Below the pieces are notes generated by a model. That model worked only from the letters and a program-made list of their open reading frames with translations, made no database searches and was not told the origin of the DNA. From NCBI RefSeq assembly GCF_035958815.1, contig NZ_CP108383.1:7068001-7132000 (forward strand): a stretch of 64,000 nucleotides of DNA, read 5' to 3'. Position 1 is the first letter of the stretch. Each line of letters opens with the position of its first letter. Shown here one piece after another: positions 8,307 to 16,577 of the stretch. The position numbers and the translations under genes are program-made. The DNA is from Nocardia sp. NBC_01327 (GTDB lineage Bacteria > Actinomycetota > Actinomycetes > Mycobacteriales > Mycobacteriaceae).

Positions 8307-9871
8307 CGGTCGTGATCATCGGATCCGGTCACAATGCGCTGGTCGCGGCCTGTTATCTGGCGCGGGACGGGCATGCGGTCGAGGTGCTGGAACGCGATAC
8401 CGTGCTCGGCGGGGCGGTGTCGACGGTGGAGCGGTTTCCGGGACATCAGGTCGATCGCGGGTCCTCGGCGCACATCATGATCCGGCACACGGGGATCATC
8501 GAGGAGCTCGAGCTGGAACGCTTCGGGCTGCGGTATATCGACTGTGATCCCTGGGCTTTCGCGCCCGCGCCGCCCGGCGCCGACGTGCCGCCGATCGTTT
8601 TCCACCGTGATGTGGAACGCACCTGCGAGTCCATCGCCGCGGCCTGCGGCGCCCGTGATGCCGCCGCGTATCGGAGGTTCGTGCAGGTGTGGGGGCCGCG
8701 GACCGCGCGCGTCATGCGGTCGTTCGCCGGGGCGCCGACGCCCGGGCGATTGCTGCGGTCGTTCTGGGGGCTCGACGCACAGGGCGGCGGGAGCGCGCTC
8801 TCGCGAGAGTTCCTGCAGAGCGGAGACGCGCTGCTGGACAGCTACTTCGACAGTGAGCGGCTGAAGGCGGCGCTGGCCTGGTGGGGTGCGCAATCCGGGC
8901 CGCCCATGTCCGAGCCCGGGTCCGCGCCCATGGTCGGGTTCGCGGCGCTCATGCATACGCTGCCGCCCGGCCGGGCCGTCGGCGGCAGCGGCGCGCTGGC
9001 CACGGCGCTGGTGGCGCGGCTGCGGGCGGACGGTGGTGTGGTCAGTCCCGGCGACGCGGCCACCTCGCTGACCCGGTCCGGGCAGGGCTGGCGGGTCGGT
9101 ACGGCGAGTGGGCGAGAACTGCACGCGGACACCGTGATCGCGGGCTCGCACATTCTCACCACACTGGATCTGCTCGCGCAGGGCGGGTTCGACGCGGACA
9201 CCCTGGAGGATTGGCGCCGCCGCATCCGGGTCGGGCCCGGCATCGGCATGGTCGTGCGCGCCGCCACCACCGCGCTGCCGGAGTATCCCGGTGCCAAGGC
9301 CGCCGAATCCGCCACGGGGCTGCAACTTCTCGTCACCGATCGCGCTCAGCTGCGCCGCGCGCACGGGGCCGCGCTCGCCGGTGATCTTCCGCCGCGGCCT
9401 GTGGTGCTGGCCATGAGCTTCAGCGCCCTGGACCCGAGCATCGCCCCGCCCGGCGAACATCAGCTTTCGCTGTGGGCGCAGTGGCATCCGTACCGGCTCG
9501 CCGACGGCAGCTCCTGGACCGAGCACGCCGATCGTGAGGGCGATCGCATCATCGCCGAAGTCGACGCGCACGCACCGGGTTTCGCCGCCACCGTCCGCGA
9601 CCGCTTCGTCCAGACCCCCGCCGATCTGGAACGCGAGATGGGCCTGCTCGGCGGCAATGTCATGCATATAGAAATGTCCCTCGACCAGATGTTCCTCTGG
9701 CGCCCCCTCCCCGAACTCTCGAATCACCGCGTCCCCGGCGCCCCCGGCCTCTACCTCACCGGCGCCTCCACCCATCCCGGCGGCGGCGTCTCCGGGGCCA
9801 GCGGCCGCAGCGTCGCCCACCTCGTCCACCGCGACCTCCGCCGCCCCCGCCTCCGACTCCCCCGCCGATGA
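8303..9871 (+). CDS. crtO: CrtO-type beta-carotene ketolase
   Basis: 522 aa FAD-dependent enzyme of the CrtI superfamily. N-terminal dinucleotide-binding VIIGSGHNALVAACYLA at about 4-20, and the C-terminal FAD-closing segment GLYLTGASTHPGGGVSGA near 485-502. Across its length it closely resembles, from memory, the CrtO asymmetric ketolase of Rhodococcus erythropolis, which converts beta- and gamma-carotene rings to the 4-keto form; shared blocks include ERFPGHQVDRGSSAH and the GNVMHIEMSLDQM region. GTG start overlapping the GNAT stop by 4 bp. The general alternative call is phytoene-dehydrogenase-related oxidoreductase. Cloned CrtO enzymes act after lycopene cyclisation, so a cyclase is needed elsewhere in the genome. 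Confidence 0.85.
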   Translation: MTVVIIGSGHNALVAACYLARDGHAVEVLERDTVLGGAVSTVERFPGHQVDRGSSAHIMIRHTGIIEELELERFGLRYIDCDPWAFAPAPPGADVPPIVFHRDVERTCESIAAACGARDAAAYRRFVQVWGPRTARVMRSFAGAPTPGRLLRSFWGLDAQGGGSALSREFLQSGDALLDSYFDSERLKAALAWWGAQSGPPMSEPGSAPMVGFAALMHTLPPGRAVGGSGALATALVARLRADGGVVSPGDAATSLTRSGQGWRVGTASGRELHADTVIAGSHILTTLDLLAQGGFDADTLEDWRRRIRVGPGIGMVVRAATTALPEYPGAKAAESATGLQLLVTDRAQLRRAHGAALAGDLPPRPVVLAMSFSALDPSIAPPGEHQLSLWAQWHPYRLADGSSWTEHADREGDRIIAEVDAHAPGFAATVRDRFVQTPADLEREMGLLGGNVMHIEMSLDQMFLWRPLPELSNHRVPGAPGLYLTGASTHPGGGVSGASGRSVAHLVHRDLRRPRLRLPRR

Positions 9872-10031
9872 GCAGCGATCCAGCACTCGCGAAACGACCC
9901 ACCGCACCGGCGTGGAAACCCCCCACTCGCCCCGCGCCGAAAACCCCGGTGACACCGGGATCCACCTCGACGGCAATGGCATTCATCGTTCGAGCGGGGA
10001 CGACCCCCGTCGAATCGGCGGCCATGACCCG

Positions 10032-10062
10032 CGTCATCCCGGCGCGCCTGTGGCCGGGATCC
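10032..10062 (+). repeat. REP-like dispersed repeat, copy A
   Basis: CGTCATCCCGGCGCGCCTGT followed by GGCCGGGATCC forms an imperfect hairpin in the 235-bp crtO-cruF gap. Related sequence, in inverted orientation, recurs at 16491-16518 and 30778-30794. It looks like a repetitive extragenic palindrome. Confidence 0.45.
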
Positions 10063-10106
10063 ACCGCCGATTCCCAGCGGCTGCATGCCGGAACGGCGAA
10101 ATCGGA

Positions 10107-10943
10107 ATGACCGAGACTGTGAATCCGGTGCTGGGCACGCACAAGCGGGGTGCGCAGCGGGCGTTGATTATCAGCGCGACACCTGCGGTGTTGTTGGTGC
10201 TGGTGCAGATCGCCTATCCGCTGACACACGGGGTGGCGCGGGATCGGGTGACGGTGGCCGTTGTGCTGTTGTCCGCCGCCACGGCGCTGGTGCATGCGGG
10301 GTTGACCCGTGGGGTGCGGTGGGCGGCCGGGCTGTTGGTGATTGTTTCGGGGATCGGGCTGGTAGCCGAGATCGTGGGGACCACCACGGGTGTGCCGTTC
10401 GGGTGCTACGAGTACGCGGATGGGCGGCTGGGGGCGGCAGTGGCGGGGGTGCCGCTGGTGGTGCCGCTGGCGTGGACCGGTGGGGTGTATCCGGTGTGGG
10501 TGGCGGTGCGGCTGGTGAGTTCGCGTGCGGGGGTGCGGGTTTCGCTGACCGCGCTGGGGGTTGTCGGGTGGGATCTGTTTCTGGATCCGCAGATGGTGGC
10601 CGATGGACAGTGGCGGTGGAGTTCGGGGCTTCCGGGACTGCCGGGGCTGGGGCAGATTCCGTATACGAATTATCTGGGGTGGTTCGCGGTGGCACTGGTG
10701 ATGGCGGGGCTGCTGGAACTGTGGGATCGGACAGCGCCGGACAGCGGTGCGGCGCGGGTGGTCCCGGTGGCGGTATTCCTGTGGACCTGGCTCGGTTCGA
10801 CACTGGCGCACGCGGTGTTCCTGGGGTTGCCGGTGTCGGCGGCGTACGGGTTCGCGGGGCTCGGTGTGGTGGGATTTCCGCTGGTTCGGGGGCTCAGGGC
10901 CCGTCGAATCACACTGCGGCCCCTGGGCCATGGCACGATGTGA
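10107..10943 (+). CDS. cruF: CruF-type carotenoid 1',2'-hydratase
   Basis: 278 aa, polytopic membrane protein (about seven hydrophobic segments) of the DUF422/CruF carotenoid biosynthesis family. Seen family marks: FGCYEYAD (about 97-104), WDLFLDPQMV (about 152-161) and YTNYLGWF. The family adds water to the psi end of gamma-carotene, giving the 1'-hydroxyl that is later glycosylated. ATG at 10107 with only a weak GGA-type ribosome site. The stop overlaps the lppM start by 4 bp (GTGA). Assignment to hydratase rather than another DUF422 activity rests on the neighbouring crtO and glycosyltransferase genes. Confidence 0.8.
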   Translation: MTETVNPVLGTHKRGAQRALIISATPAVLLVLVQIAYPLTHGVARDRVTVAVVLLSAATALVHAGLTRGVRWAAGLLVIVSGIGLVAEIVGTTTGVPFGCYEYADGRLGAAVAGVPLVVPLAWTGGVYPVWVAVRLVSSRAGVRVSLTALGVVGWDLFLDPQMVADGQWRWSSGLPGLPGLGQIPYTNYLGWFAVALVMAGLLELWDRTAPDSGAARVVPVAVFLWTWLGSTLAHAVFLGLPVSAAYGFAGLGVVGFPLVRGLRARRITLRPLGHGTM

Positions 10944-11722
10944 CCGTGCCGAGTCCGATCACCCCCACAGCAGACGACACGCTCGAGTCCGCGGCACCGC
11001 CGCCGTCGCCGGTCCGGCGATCGCGTCGGTGGGTGCGCGTATCGGCAGTCCTGATCTTCGCGGCCCTGGCCGTCATGCTGACCGGATGCCTGCGCGTGCA
11101 GGTGTCGATGGGCGTCTCCTCCAACGACCGGGTGTCCGGCCGCATTGTGGCCGCCGCCGTCCCGCAGAACGACAAGGACAAGGGCCCGCAGCTCAAGGCC
11201 CCCGACGCGCTCGCCTCCAAGGTGCGGGTGGACCCGTACTCGCAGGACGGATATGTCGGCAGCCAGGTCTATTTCGACGATCTCACCTTCGGTGAGGTGC
11301 AGCAGCTCGGCGGGCTCTCCGACCAGACCCAGGGCATGTTCAATCTGCAGTTCAACCGGGTCGGCGATCTTGTCACCCTCACCGGGCGGGTGGATCTGAA
11401 GAGTCTGCCGCCGCAGGGCTCCGATGTGCAGTTGACCGTCGCCTTCCCCGCGCGCATCGCCACCACCAACGGCACGCGCGAGAGCGACTCCGAGGTGAGC
11501 TGGAAGCTGCCCGCCGGTGATGTCACCTCGCTGCACGCCGAAGTCGGCTACGCGGACCCGAATACGCGCTCCTTCGCGGGCTGGGCCGGGATCGTCGGCG
11601 GTCTCACCCTCGCGGTGGCGGCCGTGGTGGCCGTGCTCGCGTACATGACCCGCAATCCCGATCCGCCGGCGTATGTGCGCGCGGCACGCTGGATTCGCAA
11701 CAGCCGCAATACCCGCGTGTGA
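10940..11722 (+). CDS. lppM: LppM-type lipoprotein (Rv2171)
   Basis: 260 aa. Basic N-terminus, then a hydrophobic signal ending in the lipobox LTGC at about 48-51 (Cys is the lipid-anchored residue), an LppM-type domain, and a C-terminal membrane helix at about 213-235. The order lipobox, soluble domain and C-terminal helix matches mycobacterial LppM, which affects phagosome maturation and surface lipoglycans in M. tuberculosis. Here it is locked into the carotenoid operon by 4-bp GTGA overlaps at both ends. GTG at 10940 chosen because of the overlap; a second GTG at 10946 is possible. Confidence 0.85.
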   Translation: MTVPSPITPTADDTLESAAPPPSPVRRSRRWVRVSAVLIFAALAVMLTGCLRVQVSMGVSSNDRVSGRIVAAAVPQNDKDKGPQLKAPDALASKVRVDPYSQDGYVGSQVYFDDLTFGEVQQLGGLSDQTQGMFNLQFNRVGDLVTLTGRVDLKSLPPQGSDVQLTVAFPARIATTNGTRESDSEVSWKLPAGDVTSLHAEVGYADPNTRSFAGWAGIVGGLTLAVAAVVAVLAYMTRNPDPPAYVRAARWIRNSRNTRV

Positions 11723-12882
11723 TCCCCCACTCCGGGGAGTTCGCGGTCCGAGCCGGAACCGCGATCGCCGGACTGGGTGCGGTGACCGCGCTGCTCAATC
11801 GAATCACACTGCGGCAGTTGCACGGTGGGGGTACGACGGTGACCGAGGCGGTCACCGTCTGCGTCCCCGCCCGCGACGAGGCCGATCGACTGCCCGGATT
11901 GATTGCGGATCTTCGTGCGCAGCAGGGCATTCCACACCTGAGGGTGCTCATCCTCGACGACGATTCCACCGATGACACCTATGGTGCAGCGCTCAAGGCC
12001 GTAGGTACGGACGAGCGATTCACGGTGCAGCGCAATGACATAGCGCCCGCTCCCGGCTGGACCGGGAAGAATGCCGCCTGTGCGCGCCTGGCCGAGCTCG
12101 CGACCGTCGAGGGCGCGCCCGGTGCGCTGGTTTTCCTCGACGCGGATGTGCGGTTGACCCCGGGGGCGCTGGGCGCGGCGGTCGTCGAATTGCGGCGGGC
12201 ACAGGCGAGTTCGCTGTGCGCATGGCCGCGACAGCGCGCGGAGACCACGGCCGAGCGCCTGGTGCAGCCGCTGCTGTGCTGGTCCTGGGCCAGCACCCTG
12301 CCGCTGGTCCTCGGCAATCGGAGTCTGCGGCCGTCGACGGCGGTGGCGTGTGGGCAGTTCCTGGTCTTCGACGCCGCCGACTATCGCGCGCTCGGCGGGC
12401 ATGCGGTGGTCGCGGACCGGATCACCGAGGATCTGGCCATCACTCGGGCCCTGCGACGGTCTGGGCGGCGCACCGTGCTGGTCGCCGGTGGGCGGCTCGC
12501 CGAGACCCGGATGTACCGGGACGCAAGGGAACTCGAACAGGGCTACAGCCGGTGGCTCTGGACCGCCTACGGCGGGCCCGCGGGCAGCCTCGCCGTCGCG
12601 GGCTTCCTGGCACTGGGCTACTGGGTGCCGCCCCTCGCGGCGCTGGCGGGACGGGGACGGACGCGCCGACTGGGGCTGCTGGGCTACACCGCCGCCGTCA
12701 CCGGCCGCCTGCTGGCCCGTTCGACGGAGAGCGGCGGCGGTCTCACACGTGCGGATGCCCTTGCGGCCCTGGCACATCCGGCCGCCATAGCCGCCTATCT
12801 GCGACTGTCGGCGAAGTCACATCTCGCCCATCACAGCGGCGCCCTGTCCTGGAAAGACCGGGCCCTCACCGGCATTCGCTGA
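11719..12882 (+). CDS. GT2 glycosyltransferase, CruG-like (carotenoid glycosylation)
   Basis: 387 aa. GT-A fold family 2 enzyme: nucleotide-sugar site VTVCVPARDEADRLP (about 45-59), metal-binding VFLDADVRL (DxD, about 137-145), and catalytic region ITEDLAITRALRRSG (ED motif). C-terminal hydrophobic segments suggest membrane attachment. The relatives I recall are CruG (carotenoid 2'-O-glycosyltransferase) and HpnB. Position after crtO and cruF supports sugar transfer to a hydroxylated carotenoid; Rhodococcus is known to make glucosyl and mycolyl-glucosyl keto-gamma-carotenes. GTG start overlaps lppM by 4 bp. Its stop abuts the convergent gene's stop within TGATCA. Confidence 0.75.
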   Translation: MIPHSGEFAVRAGTAIAGLGAVTALLNRITLRQLHGGGTTVTEAVTVCVPARDEADRLPGLIADLRAQQGIPHLRVLILDDDSTDDTYGAALKAVGTDERFTVQRNDIAPAPGWTGKNAACARLAELATVEGAPGALVFLDADVRLTPGALGAAVVELRRAQASSLCAWPRQRAETTAERLVQPLLCWSWASTLPLVLGNRSLRPSTAVACGQFLVFDAADYRALGGHAVVADRITEDLAITRALRRSGRRTVLVAGGRLAETRMYRDARELEQGYSRWLWTAYGGPAGSLAVAGFLALGYWVPPLAALAGRGRTRRLGLLGYTAAVTGRLLARSTESGGGLTRADALAALAHPAAIAAYLRLSAKSHLAHHSGALSWKDRALTGIR

Positions 12883-13707
12883 TCAGGGAACGGGTGTGAC
12901 ACCCACGGTCGGGAAGAAGAAGCAGGACCGGCTGCCATTGTTCACCACACCGAACACGGCGGCCAGCACGGTGCCGGAGCCGGTGTTCACCGGGACCGCG
13001 CGCACGCCCCCCGTCGGGAGCGAGCCCGCGAAGAAGTCGTGCACCGCCTGCGCCACCATGGGCCGCAGCTCGCCCGGAACCTGCGGCGGGATCATGGCAT
13101 TGAGCACATCCGACAGCGAGCCCATGGGCGTGAAACCGCCGTGGCCGGTGGTGAGATTGAGCCAGGCCACCTGCATGCCCGAGGTGTCCGTGCCGTCCTG
13201 GTTCAGGCCGTAGGGGACGAAGGCGAACATGGTCTGGCCCGCCTTGACGGCCGAAAGATCCAGTCCCGGAATGGAGAACGCGAGCTTCGGCCAGGGACCG
13301 GGGATGGCGCCGGCAATGGCGGGGGCGAGTCCAAGGGTGGTGCCGCCCACGCAGAACGGCGCCGCGGTCGGGTACATGAAGGGCTCGACGCCCAATTGCT
13401 GTAGCCCGTCCAGGGTTTGGCTGTAGGCGGCGAACCAGTCCGAGGGTGCGGCAGCCTGTCCGGCGCGGGCGAGGGCGGAGACGACCGCGGCCGTGGCGTG
13501 CGGGTCGAGGCCGTTGGCCATGGCGGCCGCGGCGCCCTTGGCCAGCGCGACATTCATGGCGTTCGCCGGTGCGTTCCCGTCGGCGGTCGCGGCTGCCGGA
13601 GGATTGCCGGGGAGGTCGGGGGCGGCGTGGGCCGGGCCTGCCGCGGCCAGCACCGCGCAGGCGCCGACTGCGCCTGCCATGCGTACGAGGTTGTGCAACA
13701 CGGGCAT
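12883..13707 (-). CDS. Secreted protein of unknown function
   Basis: 274 aa. Sec signal peptide at 1-29 (basic start, Ala-rich core, cleavage after AHA). The mature protein is Ala/Gly/Pro-rich with two Cys residues (PFCVGG and SRSCFFF) that could form a disulfide. ATG at 13707 with GAGGAG 5 nt upstream. I do not recognise the family; it resembles small secreted hypotheticals common in Nocardia. Convergent with the glycosyltransferase, with no intergenic gap. Confidence 0.75.
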   Translation of the reverse strand: MPVLHNLVRMAGAVGACAVLAAAGPAHAAPDLPGNPPAAATADGNAPANAMNVALAKGAAAAMANGLDPHATAAVVSALARAGQAAAPSDWFAAYSQTLDGLQQLGVEPFMYPTAAPFCVGGTTLGLAPAIAGAIPGPWPKLAFSIPGLDLSAVKAGQTMFAFVPYGLNQDGTDTSGMQVAWLNLTTGHGGFTPMGSLSDVLNAMIPPQVPGELRPMVAQAVHDFFAGSLPTGGVRAVPVNTGSGTVLAAVFGVVNNGSRSCFFFPTVGVTPVP

Positions 13708-13819
13708 GAGCGTCTCCTCAACATCGCGGTCGAGGTCGCACATTACTCCGCTGACCAGCACATTCCGGACATTTAACCCGGCAAGCCGGACCTGGCTCGC
13801 GGGCCCGGCCGACCGTGGA

Positions 13820-14818
13820 TCAGGCGTGTGCCGGAGCCGCGGAGACGGTGTAGCCGAGGTTCGCCAGCACTTCGCTGGTGGTCTTGGCGAAGTTCAGGGT
13901 GATGAAGTGCAGGCAGGGCGCGCCCTCGTCGATGAGGCGCTGGGCCATCTCGGTGGCGATCTCGATACCGGCGGCGCGCACGGCGGCGCGGTTCTCCTCC
14001 GGACCGTCACCGGCGGCCAGGTGCAGCCGCCGCAGCACCGATTCGGGCAGTTCGCGGCCCGAGAGTTCGACGGCGCGCTCCACCGTGCGCAGTGAGGTGA
14101 TGGGCATGAGCTCCGGAATGATCGGCTTGGCGCCGGCGACCGGATCGATCCGGGCCACGCGATCGCGCAGCCGGAGGTAGTGCTCCGGATCGAAGAACAT
14201 CTGGGTGATCGAATACTCCGCGCCCGCACGCAGTTTCGCCACCAGATGCGCGGTGTCCTGATCCAGATCGGTGGAGCGCGGATGGCCCTGCGGGAACGAG
14301 GCCACACCCACGTGGAAGTCGCCGAGATCGCGCACCATGCGCACCAGCTCCTCGGCGTACTCGACGCCCTCGGGATGCTGGATCCAGTCACCGAGCGGAT
14401 CGCCCGGCGGATCACCGCGCAGCACCAGCAGATTGCGAATACCCGCATCCGCGTAGGCGCCCACGATCGAACGCAATTCGGCAATGCTGTGATCCACGGC
14501 GGTCAGATGCGCCACCGTCAGCAGCGTCGTCTCCTGCGCCAGCTGACCGGTCACCCGCACCGTGCGATCGCGGGTGGACCCGCCCGCACCGTAGGTCATG
14601 GAGACGAACGCCGGATGCAGCCGCTCGAACTCCCGGGCCGCCCGCCACAGCCGCGCCTCGGCCATCGCATCCCGCGGCGGATTGAACTCCACCGAGAACG
14701 GCACCGACCCGTCCGGACGCGGCCCGAGCTGCTGAACTATGGAGCGAGTTCCGGACACATGCGGTGTGCGGGAAACTCGGCCAGGGGTCGAATATCCCCG
14801 TACATTGTCGAAACTCAC
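13820..14818 (-). CDS. metF: 5,10-methylenetetrahydrofolate reductase
   Basis: 332 aa TIM-barrel enzyme that reduces methylene-THF to methyl-THF for methionine synthesis. Seen: SVEFNPPRD (about 42-50, the catalytic-Glu strand), VSMTYGAGGSTRDRT, LLVLRGDPPGDP, and QMFFDPEHYLRL. The region corresponds to M. tuberculosis Rv2172c, described as a non-canonical MTHFR; whether this copy uses FAD is not settled by eye. GTG at 14818 lies 6 nt after a TAAACT -10 box, so the message is probably leaderless. Confidence 0.88.
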   Translation of the reverse strand: MSFDNVRGYSTPGRVSRTPHVSGTRSIVQQLGPRPDGSVPFSVEFNPPRDAMAEARLWRAAREFERLHPAFVSMTYGAGGSTRDRTVRVTGQLAQETTLLTVAHLTAVDHSIAELRSIVGAYADAGIRNLLVLRGDPPGDPLGDWIQHPEGVEYAEELVRMVRDLGDFHVGVASFPQGHPRSTDLDQDTAHLVAKLRAGAEYSITQMFFDPEHYLRLRDRVARIDPVAGAKPIIPELMPITSLRTVERAVELSGRELPESVLRRLHLAAGDGPEENRAAVRAAGIEIATEMAQRLIDEGAPCLHFITLNFAKTTSEVLANLGYTVSAAPAHA

Positions 14819-14824
14819 GCCCCC

Positions 14825-14830
14825 AGTTTA
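14825..14830 (-). promoter_or_regulatory. -10 box of a leaderless promoter for metF
   Basis: TAAACT on the minus strand, 6 nt before the GTG start at 14818. The spacing places the transcription start on or next to the start codon. Confidence 0.6.
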
Positions 14831-15242
14831 AGGGCACAACCCCCACCACCTCCCCGGACCCGACCCACCCCGCCGCGCCGGGCGTCCTATTCCCCGCTCT
14901 GCCACGGAAAATACGACAAGCGAAAACCCGAATGGCCGCAGCGCTACGGCCCACTCGAGTCTCCCGACGCAATAACTGATTTCGCGACCTTCGGGATAAC
15001 TCGTCTGGCAGCGCCGAACCCGTCCCCCGCCCGATCTCGCCACGGGTGCACGGCCCGTCGGGCACCCCGCTTGCCCGCCGGATTCCAGAGAGGCGGCACA
15101 GCGCACGGCCGGTCAGGCAGCCTGCCGCCCGCCACAGTTCCGGAGAGGCGGCACAGGCTAGAGTCGTTGCCGAACCCCTGGCCCCGCGTTTGATCGTGGT
15201 TTCGCGGCGCCGGCTGTTCCCGCGAACGCGTCGCGCCCGAGA
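14831..15242. other. Non-coding stretch before the GGPP synthase gene
   Basis: About 410 bp between divergent metF and idsA2 with no convincing gene. It contains two near-identical 19-mers (15083-15101 and 15138-15156, one mismatch, 55 bp apart) and a TAGAGT -10-like box at 15159-15164 just after the second copy. Confidence 0.55.
15083..15156 (+). repeat. Direct repeat pair upstream of idsA2
   Basis: TTCCAGAGAGGCGGCACAG at 15083-15101 and TTCCGGAGAGGCGGCACAG at 15138-15156. The second copy overlaps the -35 to -10 space of a possible promoter (TAGAGT at 15159), so the repeats could be regulator sites for GGPP synthase. Confidence 0.5.
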
Positions 15243-16379
15243 GTGCGGCACACACCTCAGGAGGATCCCCTGTCCGCCGGACCCGGTACCCCGACGCGCC
15301 ACCCGGTCGGCGCGGGATCAATCGTCGCCGCTGTCGAGGAGCGACTCGCTCACTTCTTCGTCACGCGCCGCGAGTACATCGCGCCGCTGGGGCCGGTGGT
15401 CATCGACGCCGCGCGGGCGCTCGAGGATTTTGTGCTGCGGGGCGGTAAGCGCACCCGGCCCGCCTTCGCCTGGACCGGCTGGCTCGGCGCGGGGCACAGT
15501 GCCGACGATCCGGAGGCCGATGCGGTGCTGACCGCCTGTGCGGCACTGGAATTGGTGCAGGCGGCGGCGCTCATCCATGACGACATCATCGACTCCTCGC
15601 GGACGCGGCGCGGATTCCCCACGGTGCATGTGGATTACGAGACCCGGCACCGTGATGGACAGTGGGCGGGCGATTCCGCGCACTACGGGGCGAGCATTGC
15701 CACCCTCATCGGCGATCTCGCGCTGGCCTGGGCCGATGATATGACCCGCGATGCGGGACTCGACCCGGCGGCGCTGCACCGGTTCGGACCGGTGTGGGCG
15801 GCCATGCGCACCGAGGTGCTCGGCGGGCAGATGCTCGATATCCACGGCGAGGCCGGCGGTGACGAATCCGTCGAGGCGGCGCTGCGGATCAATCGCTTCA
15901 AAACCGCGGCGTACACCATCGAGCGCCCGCTGCACCTGGGCGCGGCGCTCGCCGACGCCGATCCGGAACTGATTGCCGCCTACCGCGAATTCGGCACCGA
16001 TATCGGCATCGCCTTCCAGCTGCGCGACGATCTGCTGGGCGTGTTCGGCGACCCGGCGGTCACCGGCAAACCCTCCGGCGACGACCTGCGCGAGGGTAAG
16101 CGCACCGTCCTCATCGCCGAGGCACTGCACCGCGCCGACCAGACCGATCCGGCCGCCGCGGCACTGATCCGCAGCAGCCTCGGCACGGACGTCACGCCGG
16201 ACGAGGTCACCGAATTGCGCCGCATCCTCACCGATCTCGGTGCGGTGGACGCGGTCGAACAGCGTATCGCCGGCCTCACCGATCAGGCCCTCGCGGCGCT
16301 GGACGCCAGCACGGCCACCGCGGACGCCAAGCGCCAACTGCGCGCCATGGCACTCGCAGCCACCGCACGGTCTTACTGA
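15243..16379 (+). CDS. idsA2: Geranylgeranyl diphosphate synthase (IdsA2 type)
   Basis: 378 aa trans-prenyltransferase that condenses isoprenyl diphosphates, supplying GGPP for phytoene. Seen: GGKRTRP (about 67-73), first Asp-rich motif DDIID (about 112-116), and second motif DDLLG (about 261-265) after FQLR. Same position as Rv2173. Start uncertain: the GTG at 15243 has a weak ribosome site, whereas a perfect AGGAGG (15259-15264) sits 5 nt before an in-frame CTG at 15270, which would give a 369-aa protein. crtI follows 198 bp downstream. Confidence 0.9.
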   Translation: MRHTPQEDPLSAGPGTPTRHPVGAGSIVAAVEERLAHFFVTRREYIAPLGPVVIDAARALEDFVLRGGKRTRPAFAWTGWLGAGHSADDPEADAVLTACAALELVQAAALIHDDIIDSSRTRRGFPTVHVDYETRHRDGQWAGDSAHYGASIATLIGDLALAWADDMTRDAGLDPAALHRFGPVWAAMRTEVLGGQMLDIHGEAGGDESVEAALRINRFKTAAYTIERPLHLGAALADADPELIAAYREFGTDIGIAFQLRDDLLGVFGDPAVTGKPSGDDLREGKRTVLIAEALHRADQTDPAAAALIRSSLGTDVTPDEVTELRRILTDLGAVDAVEQRIAGLTDQALAALDASTATADAKRQLRAMALAATARSY

Positions 16380-16490
16380 CCACATGGCGGGATGCGATCT
16401 GAGCACGGGATCGACAGTGCCGCTCGACATCTCGCCGCGACCAGTGCCATTCGCCATCTCGCCGCGTTTTTCGCCCAGACGCACTGTTCT

Positions 16491-16518
16491 TCCCGGCCAA
16501 AAGCATGCCGGGACGACG
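16491..16518 (-). repeat. REP-like dispersed repeat, copy B
   Basis: On the minus strand CGTCGTCCCGGCATGCTTTT then GGCCGGGA, a hairpin-forming element in the idsA2-crtI gap. It is similar to copy A and to the 30.78-kb copy. Confidence 0.45.
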
Positions 16519-16577
16519 AGGAGCGGTCACGACGAGAAGACAACGGGGCGCTGTACCGACCAGGAAGTTGTTGTGGC

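Noticed and set aside
8210..9982. Open frame of 590 codons on the minus strand
   Set aside because: Antisense to crtO; no family signature and the plus-strand gene is clear.
9868..10110. 80-codon open frame between crtO and cruF with ATGA overlaps at both ends
   Set aside because: The overlaps are attractive, but the sequence is Pro/Thr-rich without a domain and contains the REP-like hairpin; more likely intergenic. Conservation would be needed to revive it.
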